Notes under the pieces: model-generated
Databases searched by the model: none
Told to the model about the DNA's origin: nothing
Seen by the model: the letters and a program-made list of their open reading frames with translations, nothing else
Program-made: the position numbers and the translations under genes
Shown: one piece after another, positions 53,263 to 62,896 of the stretch
How the letters are laid out: the number at the start of each line of letters is the position of its first letter
Position numbering within the stretch: position 1 is the stretch's first letter
From: Lachnospiraceae bacterium
Lineage (GTDB): Bacteria > Bacillota > Clostridia > Lachnospirales > Lachnospiraceae
Reading direction: 5' to 3'
Assembly (NCBI GenBank): GCA_014239155.1
Contig: JAAZZQ010000008.1
Location: 29,414-93,413 of the forward strand
Length of the DNA stretch: 64,000 bases

Positions 53263-53554
53263 TCATTTTCCCAGGATACCGATGGCTTTTTTAGGATTTC
53301 AAGAGCATCCTTTGTATCACGCAGTTTCTTCTCAAGACGTGCAATTTCTTTGGCTTCATCACTAGAGAAGTTACCAGTTCCTCTAGTGGGATAGCACCTT
53401 CATTCCGCTTGGCAATTGCAATCCAGTGTTTCAGAACATAGAGGCTAATTCCCAAGTTAGAAGCTGCCCGCAAGAGCGTTAGTTCTGGATGCTCTTTTTT
53501 ATACTTTACTGCATCTTTCTTAAATTGCTTTGTAAATGTTTTTCCTTTTCCCAT
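53263..53554 (-). pseudogene. IS3-family orfA with two indels
   Basis: Starts MGKGKTFTKQFKKDAVKYKK with an HTH (RAASNLGISLYVLKHWI). After NEGAIP a 1-base loss shifts the frame; the alternative frame reads TRGTGNFSSDEAKEIARLEK and KLRDTKDALEIL, and a second indel precedes the usual AIGILGK end at 53263. A typical IS3 orfA otherwise. Confidence 0.75.
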
Positions 53555-53599
53555 GATTTGTTCCTCCTAGTTTCTTATCATATACCATTTATGAGAAAA

Positions 53600-53814
53600 G
53601 GTCTTTCTTGTTTTGTACTATTTATATAATAGCACCATTAAGTCTTACTGACCTGTTCTGTATGAATCCTTGACGGCACCTTGCGGCGGACATTTTTCCG
53701 ACTCGTTATTCATACCTTTCAGCCTTCCTGTCACGGCTGAATTCAGCTCTCTGCAGCTACTGCTTAAAGCTCAATTCAACCGTAACAGGGCATTACCTGT
53801 TTTGTTTCTGTTTG
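53600..53814 (-). other. 3' non-coding region of the IS110-type element
   Basis: About 215 GC-richer bases after the IS110 transposase stop with several short inverted repeats (for example GGCTGAATTCAGC-like segments near 53720-53740). In the IS1111 branch of IS110 elements the guide (bridge) RNA is encoded on this side, so this is a candidate location; no specific RNA is demonstrated. Confidence 0.3.
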
Positions 53815-55030
53815 TTATACTGCCTGCATCTGCGGCCTTTTTATGTCACCAAGCAGTTTCACCAGGCCATAATCCACACCTTTTGTCAGTATCGTGTAAA
53901 ATATCCTTAGAATCTTACACACCACTACTACCACGGACTGCATCTTCTTTAATGGGTTTTCTTGGCGGGTCCAGTAGTATTCATGGATTGCCCTGAACTC
54001 AGCATTCTTTCCTACCAATGATATCGCCGCTTCATACAGTACATATCTCAGGCGTTTCCTGCCCCTGTAGCTGATCCGGCTTTCATCGTTATGCTTCTTG
54101 GAATCATTTACCACAATTGCATACCCTGCCAGTTTCTGCAGCTGCTTGGGATTATCAGAACGTCCAATGTCTCCCACCTCTGCAATGAAGCCGCTTACCG
54201 TTACCTTCCCGATCCCTTTGATTTCCATCAGCTTATCAACATATGGAATCTCCTTCAGTCTATGTTCAACAGCAGCTCCTCCAGTCTTGACGCATATACA
54301 TCTATGTCACTTAACAGGTTTTTCAGTTCAAACCTCCCCGCTTCCGGTGCTTCCCTGCTTGCAACGCTGTGCTCTGCACCTGATACCAGGATCTTTGCCC
54401 TCCTCATTCCAGCGCCTCTCAGCTTTGCGTCCTTCCATATCCGGTTCACACCTTCTACACCAAGTTCCCTGATGTCCTCCGGCAGCGGATCCACTTTCAG
54501 TACCATTCTCCCGCTGACTGCCTTTAAATCCCCATAAACGTCTTTATATTCAGGGAAGTAGATGGCAAACCATCTGGCGACCCGGTTTTTGATCCTCGTG
54601 AGCTCCTCCTGTGTCTGAAAGCGCAGGTTCGACAGGCTCCTGATTTCTGCATAGATATCGGTCGGAATGTGTGGGTAGGGAAAACGCCCTTCATTAACCA
54701 GCGCAGCAATCGTCTTTGGATCCTTACGGTCATTTTTGTTAGGATTGTTGTCATCCATCTCTTTCGACTTCTTGACATGATGTGGATTCACGTGTACAGG
54801 CTTCATTCCGTTGTCCTGCAGGAATTTCCCCAGAACAAACCAGTAGTGTCTGATTGGGTCCATACCGGGAATTACAGCGGTTTTGCCGTATCTTCCTGCG
54901 ATATCCTCCACCCATGCCTTGAATGTCAGGAATCCGACCTCCGTGTTACTGAATTCAAGCGGTTTTTAGTGTACTCATAATTCCGCCAGTCAAATGCCCT
55001 TGCATAATGTATTTCACTGCCAACATCATT
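53815..55030 (-). pseudogene. IS110-family transposase, truncated and frameshifted
   Basis: The readable start is around 55010 (HYARAFDWRNYEY), lacking the N-terminal ~25 residues with the first catalytic Asp. Another frame continues as VEDIAGRYGKTAVIPGMDPI, HVNPHHVKKSKEMDDNNPNK (DEDD RuvC-like domain) to RLEELLLNID. A frameshift near 54265 leads to EIPYVDKLMEIKGIGKVTVS, the Transposase_20 domain, ending at 53815 with the conserved Ser region HNDESRISYRGRKRLRYVLY. Non-functional as it stands. Confidence 0.8.
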
Positions 55031-55073
55031 ATAGATGCAATTTTTGCGTTTTGTGTGTTATAATTCATTTTAG

Positions 55074-55137
55074 ATACCTCAGAGTAAAATAAGATTACTA
55101 ACCTGCAAGTCAGTAATCTTATTTTACTCTGAGGTAT
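55074..55137. repeat. Perfect 26-bp inverted repeat with 12-nt centre
   Basis: Arms run 55074-55099 and 55112-55137 (each starting or ending ATACCTCAGAG / CTCTGAGGTAT). The plus strand continues into TTTCTTTTTC; the minus strand has no T-tract. It abuts the truncated IS110 end and lies 75 bp after the aminotransferase stop. It may be a terminator on the plus strand, a small palindromic element, or the insertion target. Confidence 0.65.
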
Positions 55138-55192
55138 TTCTTTTTCTCGACCTTTTTTCTTGGAATTCCCTATATTTGTATTATACAGGAAG

Positions 55193-55234
55193 ATCCTTTC
55201 ATATATATAAATTATTTTAATAATAATAATGCTT
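55193..55234. repeat. Right copy of the direct repeat flanking the composite insertion
   Basis: Same sequence as 51551-51590 with one extra AT. It overlaps the last codons of the aminotransferase gene. Confidence 0.85.
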
Positions 55235-56735
55235 GCGATATATTTGCAAATGCTTTAACTAAAGTTTCCGTCTCAATTGCATATGTAACACGAACAATTA
55301 ATTGATCTTCTTTCGGCCAAACAAAAGATTGTCCACATAAAACTTTTACATGCGCATATTCATATAAAAATTTGAAAAGATCTATCTCATTGTTTATTAC
55401 ATTACCAGGAACCTTTTTTCCCTTAATCTCTGTAAAATCCAATACCGAGAAGAAACCTGACTCTGGTTTCATATTACGTACAAATTTCACAGAATCAATT
55501 CCTTTAATTACAGATTCTAATTTATCGTTCTCGATCACATCTGAGATTCTATCAATAATTTTCTGCCGCATCTCTGTGGGGACACTATCTATCCCATCAA
55601 CGAGCGCGCTTAACAAATAAAAGTTCTCAATATATTTATTGATAAGAATGCTAAAATATTTTTCATATTCTCTATTTCTTTCTGGTGTATCACAAAAAGC
55701 ACCAATTACTGCATATATCATAGGTAAAGATAAAGATTCTTGTGTTTGGAAAATATAATCAGCTATACACTTACTTACGTATTCATTAGCGACCACAACT
55801 CCACTTCGAATTGCTGCCATACCATAGGATTTCGATAATCCAAATAATGAGATTGTATTTTCGAAGTAATCTTCCATGCATGCGATAGGGTATGCCATAT
55901 TATTTCTGTCATATGTCAAGTCTCTATATATCAGATCATCTATGATATACAATCCATTTTTCTTTGATATTTCACCTATTCTTTGCAAGACACCGATTTC
56001 TCTTTTTCCCATAACTTTTCCAGTCGGATTGTTGGGATTTTGATTTACAAATGCTACAATTTTAGGTCTATTCTCATCATTGCCATATTCACTTTGGATC
56101 TTTCGATTAATACACGCAATCTTTTCTTCTAAATCATCTGGATCAATGATCCAATTGTTCTCTTCTTTCAGATCAACAAATTCAACCTGAACTCCACAGT
56201 ATTCTGGTATAAAATTAAATAAACCATAATTTGGAGCCGGAATAATAACAATATCGTTAGGCTTAGAAATAATTTGAAATAGGATATAAAATGCTTGTGT
56301 CGTAGAAGAAGTGAATGAAATATGAGATTCTTTGACTTCTGAGATATTTCCTCTCTCCTTACTTTTTTGAATTCCAATTTTTTTTAAGTAATCTATTACA
56401 TTTTTCTTTAACATCTCAACTTCACGAGCATGCTCATAACTATACATAGACAGAGATGTAAGTGCACTCTTTGCATTTTCTATACAGGGACCAAAAGAAT
56501 CAAATTTTAATGGATCGCCACTAGTCAAACTATAATGCTTACCAATATATTTTTCATTGGCCTTTATATCATATAGCTCTTTAATTCGATTTACTTTCTG
56601 CGTAAATTTTTTCCCTCTGTACGCACTTCCAACTCCATTTTTCATGGTTAGATATTCTTCATTTGACATATCCGGGAAATTTTCTATTATTCTAGAATAT
56701 AATGCTCTACTCATCTCTATTTTTTTCTGATTCAT
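55212..56735 (-). CDS. PLP-dependent class I/II aminotransferase, long form
   Basis: 507 residues, about 100 more than usual, with an N-terminal extension (residues 1-60). Fold type I marks: TSSTTQAFYILFQII, PAPNYGLFNFIPEY, VNQNPNNPTGKV, YIIDDLIYRDLTY and the Schiff-base Lys in ISLFGLSKSYGMAAIRSG. It probably transaminates a keto or amino-acid intermediate of the cluster, or acts as a PLP lyase. It originally preceded the methyltransferase gene directly. Upstream neighbour is the PLP decarboxylase, 26 nt away. Confidence 0.88.
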   Translation of the reverse strand: MNQKKIEMSRALYSRIIENFPDMSNEEYLTMKNGVGSAYRGKKFTQKVNRIKELYDIKANEKYIGKHYSLTSGDPLKFDSFGPCIENAKSALTSLSMYSYEHAREVEMLKKNVIDYLKKIGIQKSKERGNISEVKESHISFTSSTTQAFYILFQIISKPNDIVIIPAPNYGLFNFIPEYCGVQVEFVDLKEENNWIIDPDDLEEKIACINRKIQSEYGNDENRPKIVAFVNQNPNNPTGKVMGKREIGVLQRIGEISKKNGLYIIDDLIYRDLTYDRNNMAYPIACMEDYFENTISLFGLSKSYGMAAIRSGVVVANEYVSKCIADYIFQTQESLSLPMIYAVIGAFCDTPERNREYEKYFSILINKYIENFYLLSALVDGIDSVPTEMRQKIIDRISDVIENDKLESVIKGIDSVKFVRNMKPESGFFSVLDFTEIKGKKVPGNVINNEIDLFKFLYEYAHVKVLCGQSFVWPKEDQLIVRVTYAIETETLVKAFANISQALLLLK

Positions 56736-56761
56736 ATTATTTTTTGCATTCTTTCATAATA

Positions 56762-57778
56762 TTATATGACCTTTATAGGCGGCTGTTTCCATGCGTGAAA
56801 TGAATTCGCATAACAGATAGTATACGCCCCGTAATTATCTATAGTAAGCTCATCAGTACTCTCCAATTCATATGGTAACGCTATCGAAAAAAGGCATTTA
56901 TGCAGGCACGTGATATCATAAAATTTATAAAAATGCATATCACTTTTTTCTTTTTCCTTAGTAATCACAGAAACCTTCTTCGGCAATCTTCTAAGTCCAG
57001 ACGCTATACCGGAATCAATAAATACTTCTGAATAATATGATTTTTTTTTCACTGTTACAACACTAAAATGCAATTGAAGCGCCTTAGATATGATCCCTTC
57101 ACCTGGTTCAGCATAAATAATTAGATTATATTTTTGTTTCATACACTGCAGCTTTTCATTGAGCTTCTCATAGAATGAATTATCAATATCCAACCTATAA
57201 TTACCACCAATATTTAAAATCTTTGGACTTATCTTATATTGATCGATGATAAACTGCATCTTATCTAATACTTCTGATAATAAGTCAATATCTGTATTAT
57301 TGGTTAAATGAAATGACAAACCATACAAATCATCATCAAAACCATAAAAGCTAAAAAATTCCTCTACTTCTTCCATTTCCATTCCATAATCAATATTATC
57401 TTTATATATATCATTAATATTAATTCTTAGAATCTTAATACTCTGCTCAGCATTTCTACACAATTTTTTATATTCTTCAATCGAATCGAATACAAAATAA
57501 TTACACCCTCTAGCGTATAGATCTGAAATCATGGTTTCTTTTTTTACCGGTAAGCCACATATGATCTTGCTACTATCCACTCCAATATTAATCAGCTTAT
57601 CAAACTCTTCTTGGCTTGCAACTTCAAAATTTGCATTTTCTTCTTTTAATATTTGCAATACTTCATCTTGAGCATTGGCCTTTAATGCATAATGAAGATC
57701 ACAAGATGTTAAATTTTTTTTCATTTTATTAAAATCATGAATTAATTGTTCTCTATTCAAAATATATTCTGGTGTCAT
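56762..57778 (-). CDS. Fold-III PLP decarboxylase (ornithine/diaminopimelate/arginine type)
   Basis: 338 residues, shorter than typical (~400). PLP Lys in CDLHYALKANAQDEV near the N-terminus, then LSFHLTNNTDI, ILNIGGNYRLDI, YAEPGEGIISKAL and the second-subunit part CLHKCLFSIALPYELES and IDNYGAYTICYANSFHAW. Several canonical residues are altered (HVGS reads HLTN, EPGR reads EPGE), so the substrate may be unusual. GGAAG precedes the ATG. It could make an amine building block. Confidence 0.85.
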   Translation of the reverse strand: MTPEYILNREQLIHDFNKMKKNLTSCDLHYALKANAQDEVLQILKEENANFEVASQEEFDKLINIGVDSSKIICGLPVKKETMISDLYARGCNYFVFDSIEEYKKLCRNAEQSIKILRININDIYKDNIDYGMEMEEVEEFFSFYGFDDDLYGLSFHLTNNTDIDLLSEVLDKMQFIIDQYKISPKILNIGGNYRLDIDNSFYEKLNEKLQCMKQKYNLIIYAEPGEGIISKALQLHFSVVTVKKKSYYSEVFIDSGIASGLRRLPKKVSVITKEKEKSDMHFYKFYDITCLHKCLFSIALPYELESTDELTIDNYGAYTICYANSFHAWKQPPIKVI

Positions 57779-57817
57779 ATTCTACTTCCTGCTAAATATA
57801 TTTATGCTATAACTAGC

Positions 57818-58849
57818 TTATATCAATTTGTGCTCCAAAATGCAATTCAAAATTTTCTCCATATTTACCCTACAGTATATGCTATAAAATTGAATATTTT
57901 GAAAAGAACTGCTTTTTAATTCTAGCATTTGCACATGATTGAATGGTAACTCAAAATCAAATATATACTCTTGAATTTTTTTAATTCCTTGGTCTAGTGA
58001 TATTTTCTCTATATTGCTAAGTGCTTTATCACCATGTAGAATAACAATCTTAGAAATCTCAGTTTCTGTTTGTGCCCGCCGTTTAATAAGCTGTAAGAAA
58101 TCTCCCATAGGACATCTCAGCTTATCATCCACAAAAAATTCTTTTTCATTCATGTGAAGCTTTTCATACTCTATCAACCTTTCTGCTTGTTCCTTTGATA
58201 GCGCTAATTCGAGATTTCCATGGCTAATGCGATTTGTGCTTATCCATCCACTGGCCTTAATATTCTCTTTGGTATCCCATAAAAAGCATCGATCTACCGC
58301 AACAGATTTCGCTCCTTCTGCAAGCAACTTGGTCATTACAGTTGTTTTCCCAAAACCTTTATCACCTATAATTAAAATACCTTGTCCATCATAATCAACA
58401 GCTGTTGCATGCAACACTGCGAACTTATTTCTACTTATTAACAGTCCATACAAAATCCGAATCATAACATATACTTCTTGGATCAGGAAATAATGCTCAT
58501 TCCTTTCACCAATATACATTTGGATTTGCTTCTTCCGTAATTCCCAAACAATGTAGTAATTTTGTTTCGTATTTATAAACACCACTCTGCCATCTTTTAA
58601 TGTGTATACATCATTTTGAATGCCAGAATATCTCTCTTTTTCTCCTAACGCAAACTGCTCCATCATATTTTTGTAATATATCTGGAACCCCCACTGCGTA
58701 TCTGTATTCTGAGGTGTCACCTCCTTTATAAAACCTAATACATAACGATTTAAATCTGATATTATTTTCTCTTTTGTACAATTTATAATCGTTAGTACAT
58801 TATGATCTAGTAATTCATATGATTGGTTCTCCCTCACTACTATTCCCAT
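57818..58849 (-). CDS. HprK-like P-loop kinase-type protein
   Basis: 343 residues with Walker A in ILIIGDKGFGKTTVMTKLLA and following segments (KSVAVDRCFLWDTKEN, ASGWISTNRISHGNLELALS) as in HPr-kinase-like proteins of lasso-peptide and related clusters. The N-terminal ~140 residues are a beta-rich domain without a match I know. The ATG overlaps the stop of the glycosyltransferase fusion by 10 nt. Possible kinase for a small-molecule or carrier intermediate; function not established. Confidence 0.7.
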   Translation of the reverse strand: MGIVVRENQSYELLDHNVLTIINCTKEKIISDLNRYVLGFIKEVTPQNTDTQWGFQIYYKNMMEQFALGEKERYSGIQNDVYTLKDGRVVFINTKQNYYIVWELRKKQIQMYIGERNEHYFLIQEVYVMIRILYGLLISRNKFAVLHATAVDYDGQGILIIGDKGFGKTTVMTKLLAEGAKSVAVDRCFLWDTKENIKASGWISTNRISHGNLELALSKEQAERLIEYEKLHMNEKEFFVDDKLRCPMGDFLQLIKRRAQTETEISKIVILHGDKALSNIEKISLDQGIKKIQEYIFDFELPFNHVQMLELKSSSFQNIQFYSIYCRVNMEKILNCILEHKLI

Positions 58850-60879
58850 ACCGATTTACTTAAATCCTCCGATTTGATTTTTTTCGTATGCCATCTTGCA
58901 CGATTTTGTATCAACCATACCTTTCCACTATCTGTGACCACATACTCTATGAATCTTGGATCATTATTATAATACTTATTAATTATACCTTTTAACCCCT
59001 TCAACTTATAGTAACATTCTGTAAAATCTGTCTTCATTTCAGAAAGATCCCTTGCGCCACTATTACTTCCTAGAATTGTATAACGACCATAATCCTCTAT
59101 ATTCTCACCATATGGATCTATAGAATATAACATTCCGTTTGCAGTTCTGTCCTTTCCACCTGCTAATACAGTATTAGGTTGCCTTTGGATAATGATATTT
59201 TTATTAATAATACTTTCTACACCTTGCTGTATGTTCTCCAACTTCTTAGTACACTGTATCAAAAATTCAAATACCATATCCATCATTTCATCAATCGATG
59301 TGTATTCATTGTATACCATCCGCTTTTGCGCATCGCTATATTTTTCTCCTAAGATAAATCGTATTAGCTCTTCTCTTTCCTTATATACTTCTTTACTTAA
59401 TCTCTTTTCTTTATCAATTCCAAAGAAAGGGATGCTTCGTGGCAAAGATCTATCTTTTACTTTTTCACCAAACCGTATGATAAAACAAGGAAATTCCTCA
59501 TTATAATCAATATCGCTTTCTAAAAGCTCCATTAACTTATGTTTAAAGTCCGTCCTTAACGACTCTTCAATTTTTTCTCTAGCAATAGCAAGATTATAAA
59601 ACTTCTCAGTACATATAAAAGTGGGGGGTACATTAAGATTTAACTGCTTTAATTCAACAATTCCTTTCGCCTTATTGCCCACTTTATTCTTATCAATATA
59701 TTTATCCTCAATATTTACAAAATACTTATTTTGGATCGTATGATATATTTGTTCCACGCCATCATCGCCTATATCCTCAATAAATTTTTCTTCATATTGT
59801 AATACTTGATCTACTAATTCACGATCCATACACATACTTGTAATCTTTTTTTCTAGATCACTCTGCAGTAATTTTAATAAATTTTCATTCTTAAATAACT
59901 CTTTTTGTTTCTCTACAATATAATTTACAGCCTCCTCCTCTGGTGTATCTTCATCTATATAAAAATCTAGAAACAACTTATCATAGTTCATTAATTCCAT
60001 TGGATATCCGAACCGCTCCAGCTTATTAATAATTAAGTATTGACTGTAATTTTGCGGTAACAAAATAATAATTTTCTCCTTCATCGAGAATGCCTCCAAC
60101 AACATTGTAAGACCTGGCGTTGTAACAATAATTTCGGCACTCTTCATTTCTTCTAAAAATTCTTCATGTTCCATTGCTTTGAATTCATATTTTTCATTTG
60201 GATACATGCTCTTAAGCTTTTTACATGTCCGCTCACTACTCACTACAAGAATTCTATCAAAATAACTATTATTGAGTGCTCGATTGATCACATTGAACAT
60301 CGAAAATGGATATATTATTTTCTCAAAATCAACAACTACATTTTCGACTCCCCCCATATGTATAATAAGTTTTCTTTCTTTTTGGCACTTTTTCTTTTCT
60401 TCCAGCACACTATCAATTAATTCTTTGTCTATAATACATCTTGTTTCTACAAAATTTTTAATCACTGAACGATTGCACTTTTCTTTCATATCAAATGTAT
60501 TTTGAGAAAAATAATATTCTACATTTCTTAATTCTGGATACGTATTAAAATATTGCTTATCCCACATCCAAAACAAAGAATCCAAATATGCTATATTTAA
60601 CTTCTTAGAACACCACTTTGGGAAAATAGGTTCCATTACAGAAATGCCATAATCAAATTTTTCAGATATCTCATATAGTGCATCTTTTGCATTTTCATCA
60701 TGATACAGATCTAGGTAGATTGATTCGCATATATTTTCTCTCTTTGCATATTCATATGCTATTCCACTTCCAATAAAAGTACATTCATACCCATTTTTAA
60801 CAAAAATTTTTAGTAAAGAAAAAGCTTTTGATATAGGTCCAAAGCCAAATGGTGTCGCATTAAATAAAATTCTCTTCAT
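58840..60879 (-). CDS. Fusion: GT-B glycosyltransferase plus PEP-synthase/PPDK-type ATP-binding domain
   Basis: 679 residues. Residues 1-~360 look like a MurG/GT1-type glycosyltransferase: MKRILFNATPFGFGPISKAF, the HMGGVENVVVDF strand and EIIVTTPGLTMLLEAFSMKE. From ~390 a PPDK/PEP-synthase N-terminal module follows: NKAKGIVELKQLNLNVPPTF, NKNIIIQRQPNTVL, GMLYSIDPYGENIEDYGRYT, SNSGARDLSEMK and the closing FIEYVVTDSGKVWLIQNRAR. The central His and PEP-binding domains of PPDK are absent. I know no characterised protein with this architecture; it may glycosylate and phosphorylate, or phosphorylate to activate, an intermediate. Confidence 0.7.
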   Translation of the reverse strand: MKRILFNATPFGFGPISKAFSLLKIFVKNGYECTFIGSGIAYEYAKRENICESIYLDLYHDENAKDALYEISEKFDYGISVMEPIFPKWCSKKLNIAYLDSLFWMWDKQYFNTYPELRNVEYYFSQNTFDMKEKCNRSVIKNFVETRCIIDKELIDSVLEEKKKCQKERKLIIHMGGVENVVVDFEKIIYPFSMFNVINRALNNSYFDRILVVSSERTCKKLKSMYPNEKYEFKAMEHEEFLEEMKSAEIIVTTPGLTMLLEAFSMKEKIIILLPQNYSQYLIINKLERFGYPMELMNYDKLFLDFYIDEDTPEEEAVNYIVEKQKELFKNENLLKLLQSDLEKKITSMCMDRELVDQVLQYEEKFIEDIGDDGVEQIYHTIQNKYFVNIEDKYIDKNKVGNKAKGIVELKQLNLNVPPTFICTEKFYNLAIAREKIEESLRTDFKHKLMELLESDIDYNEEFPCFIIRFGEKVKDRSLPRSIPFFGIDKEKRLSKEVYKEREELIRFILGEKYSDAQKRMVYNEYTSIDEMMDMVFEFLIQCTKKLENIQQGVESIINKNIIIQRQPNTVLAGGKDRTANGMLYSIDPYGENIEDYGRYTILGSNSGARDLSEMKTDFTECYYKLKGLKGIINKYYNNDPRFIEYVVTDSGKVWLIQNRARWHTKKIKSEDLSKSVWE

Positions 60880-60900
60880 AATATACTCCTCAATTGAATC

Positions 60901-61848
60901 TTAAAAAGAAAAAATATCTTTATCTAATTCTTCAATATGTTCTGATATATATGCATTAATTGGTTCACATCCTTTACAGTATTGATGTATATTATTAAAA
61001 AGCCATTCTATTCCTTGAGTTGCCGAAATGTTTTTATTGTAATCCTCTAGTCTATGCACTGCACAATTACAAGGTACTAGTTCCTGATCAAATGGATTAT
61101 AAAATCTCAAATACTTTACTAAATTGCACCTATGTTTTGGTGTAAATGTCTTTCCTGATGTATAATATTCTTTAATTTCATCTTCATCTCTTCCGGCCCA
61201 TTGTTTTGAATATCCTAATAATCTCGGCTTATCTAAATTAAGATTATCCATGAATTCATAATAACTATCCTTATATGAATTAAACTCAATATCTTTCCAA
61301 TAACCCGCTTCTATCTTCACGGGAATAATAGACCACTGATCAACACCTAGTTGATTAAGAAGCTTGTACAATTTTAATAATCGATTATAATTATTTTTGT
61401 TAACAACCGTATTTACTCTAACTACTACATTCGAAAAATCTCTTTTTATAAGCCGAATTCCTTCAACTGCAGCCTCATAGATTCCTTCTGTATTACGCAC
61501 CATATTATGTATTTCTGGTATATCGCCATCTAAACTTACGATAACTTGATCCAATCCATTCTCACAAATATCCTTATACTTATCTTTCAGATAATAGCCA
61601 TTTGTAATAATTGATGTTACACAATTATGTTGTTTCAATTCGTTAATATATTGTGCCACATTATCATTTAACAATGTCTCTCCTCCTGTAAAACGAACCA
61701 ATTCACACTTTTCTTTGATAACATATGATTTAATACTTTCAAATTCATCTTTAGATAACATGCGTTTCTTCTTATGTTGTGCGAAATCACACATAAAGCA
61801 ACTTGCATTACACAATTCACCTATTCTTACCAATAATATATTTTTCAC
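60901..61848 (-). CDS. Radical SAM enzyme with C-terminal cysteine cluster
   Basis: 315 residues from a GTG at 61848 after AAAGGA. The [4Fe-4S]-SAM motif is CNASCFMCDF (CxxxCxxC), followed by the GGE-type motif RFTGGETLLNDN and VIVSLDGDIPEIHN. A C-terminal set of Cys (HRCNLVKYLRFYNPF, VPCNCAVHR, YCKGCEP) resembles a SPASM-type auxiliary cluster. No precursor peptide is seen nearby, so a small-molecule or carrier-bound substrate is as likely as a peptide. Confidence 0.9.
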   Translation of the reverse strand: MKNILLVRIGELCNASCFMCDFAQHKKKRMLSKDEFESIKSYVIKEKCELVRFTGGETLLNDNVAQYINELKQHNCVTSIITNGYYLKDKYKDICENGLDQVIVSLDGDIPEIHNMVRNTEGIYEAAVEGIRLIKRDFSNVVVRVNTVVNKNNYNRLLKLYKLLNQLGVDQWSIIPVKIEAGYWKDIEFNSYKDSYYEFMDNLNLDKPRLLGYSKQWAGRDEDEIKEYYTSGKTFTPKHRCNLVKYLRFYNPFDQELVPCNCAVHRLEDYNKNISATQGIEWLFNNIHQYCKGCEPINAYISEHIEELDKDIFSF

Positions 61849-61861
61849 AGCAAATCCTTTC

Positions 61862-62875
61862 CTAGTATATACTCCTTAGTGAATAATGTTTTTTATAACA
61901 TTCATATAAATTATAATCATGTAACATACGCTCTTTTTTTATATCATAAACAAATGAGTTTCCAGGATATGCAAAATCAAATCTAACTATCCTTTCTGTC
62001 TCTAGTAACTCTTTTAACGTATCCGGACTTCCATATAAATCAATGTATTTATAATCTATTGTGTCATAGCTTTCGATAATATCCAATATCAGATTTTTCC
62101 CTGGTGAATATTTTCTATACGTTTGATCATATGACCATTTGATCAGATATAAAATATCACCATAATATGCATACAAAACATACGAGACCGGAATGTCTTC
62201 ATAATATGCTGCTTGAAATTGAATTACTTTGTTTTGTAATAATTCACTATAATATACAAACTGATTTTCTCTTGTGAGCATATCTTGACCCTGTACTTTT
62301 TTCCATGATTTCTTTTCGATAATCTCTAAATCTTGTATTTGCTCAGTCACAGCTTTATTAAGTATCCTAAAGTCTCTTTTATACTTCTTCCGGACACGAT
62401 CCACATTATTAATAGTAGTTCGTTCTTTCAATTGAGCATAAATGTTAACAAAACTTTCTTTTCTAATCAAAGGATTGCTCAAACGTTTCCATGATAGAAA
62501 ATTTTGATCAAATATGACATCACAATATAATGGTATATTAGCATAAACTTGAGAAATATAAATATCTTTTACCCTAATCTTTTCTAATATAGATTGCAAA
62601 AAGACTCTTATATCTTCAGGTTTCGTTTTATTTAAATTACAAATAAAGGGATACCCTGAGATATCTGTCTTCCATATATTTTCGTCATGCTTCTCAATGC
62701 TACACAGTATCTCCTTATCCTCATCAATATATATTTTATAATTATGATTGCTTATTTTCATTTTTGACTGAAAATATGAATATGAATGCGACCACATGAT
62801 CCCATACTCGAAACATAAAGACTCGATTCGATCTCTATAAGTCTCTATATCATCTAATGTTTCTATTTCTATCAT
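61862..62875 (-). CDS. GNAT-type acyltransferase (CelD/FemAB-like)
   Basis: 337 residues. The second half (QFAAYYEDIPVSYVLYAYYG-like region, YGDILYLIKWSYDQTYRKYS, PGKNLILDIIESYDTIDYKY, IDLYGSPDTLKELL) fits the peptidoglycan-interpeptide/CelD GNAT group that uses acyl- or aminoacyl-donors. An attractive but unproved role is transfer of the carrier-bound or tRNA-bound amino acid to the sugar. Spacing of 13 nt to the radical SAM gene. Confidence 0.7.
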   Translation of the reverse strand: MIEIETLDDIETYRDRIESLCFEYGIMWSHSYSYFQSKMKISNHNYKIYIDEDKEILCSIEKHDENIWKTDISGYPFICNLNKTKPEDIRVFLQSILEKIRVKDIYISQVYANIPLYCDVIFDQNFLSWKRLSNPLIRKESFVNIYAQLKERTTINNVDRVRKKYKRDFRILNKAVTEQIQDLEIIEKKSWKKVQGQDMLTRENQFVYYSELLQNKVIQFQAAYYEDIPVSYVLYAYYGDILYLIKWSYDQTYRKYSPGKNLILDIIESYDTIDYKYIDLYGSPDTLKELLETERIVRFDFAYPGNSFVYDIKKERMLHDYNLYECYKKHYSLRSIY

Positions 62876-62896
62876 GATTTCACCTATTATGTATTA

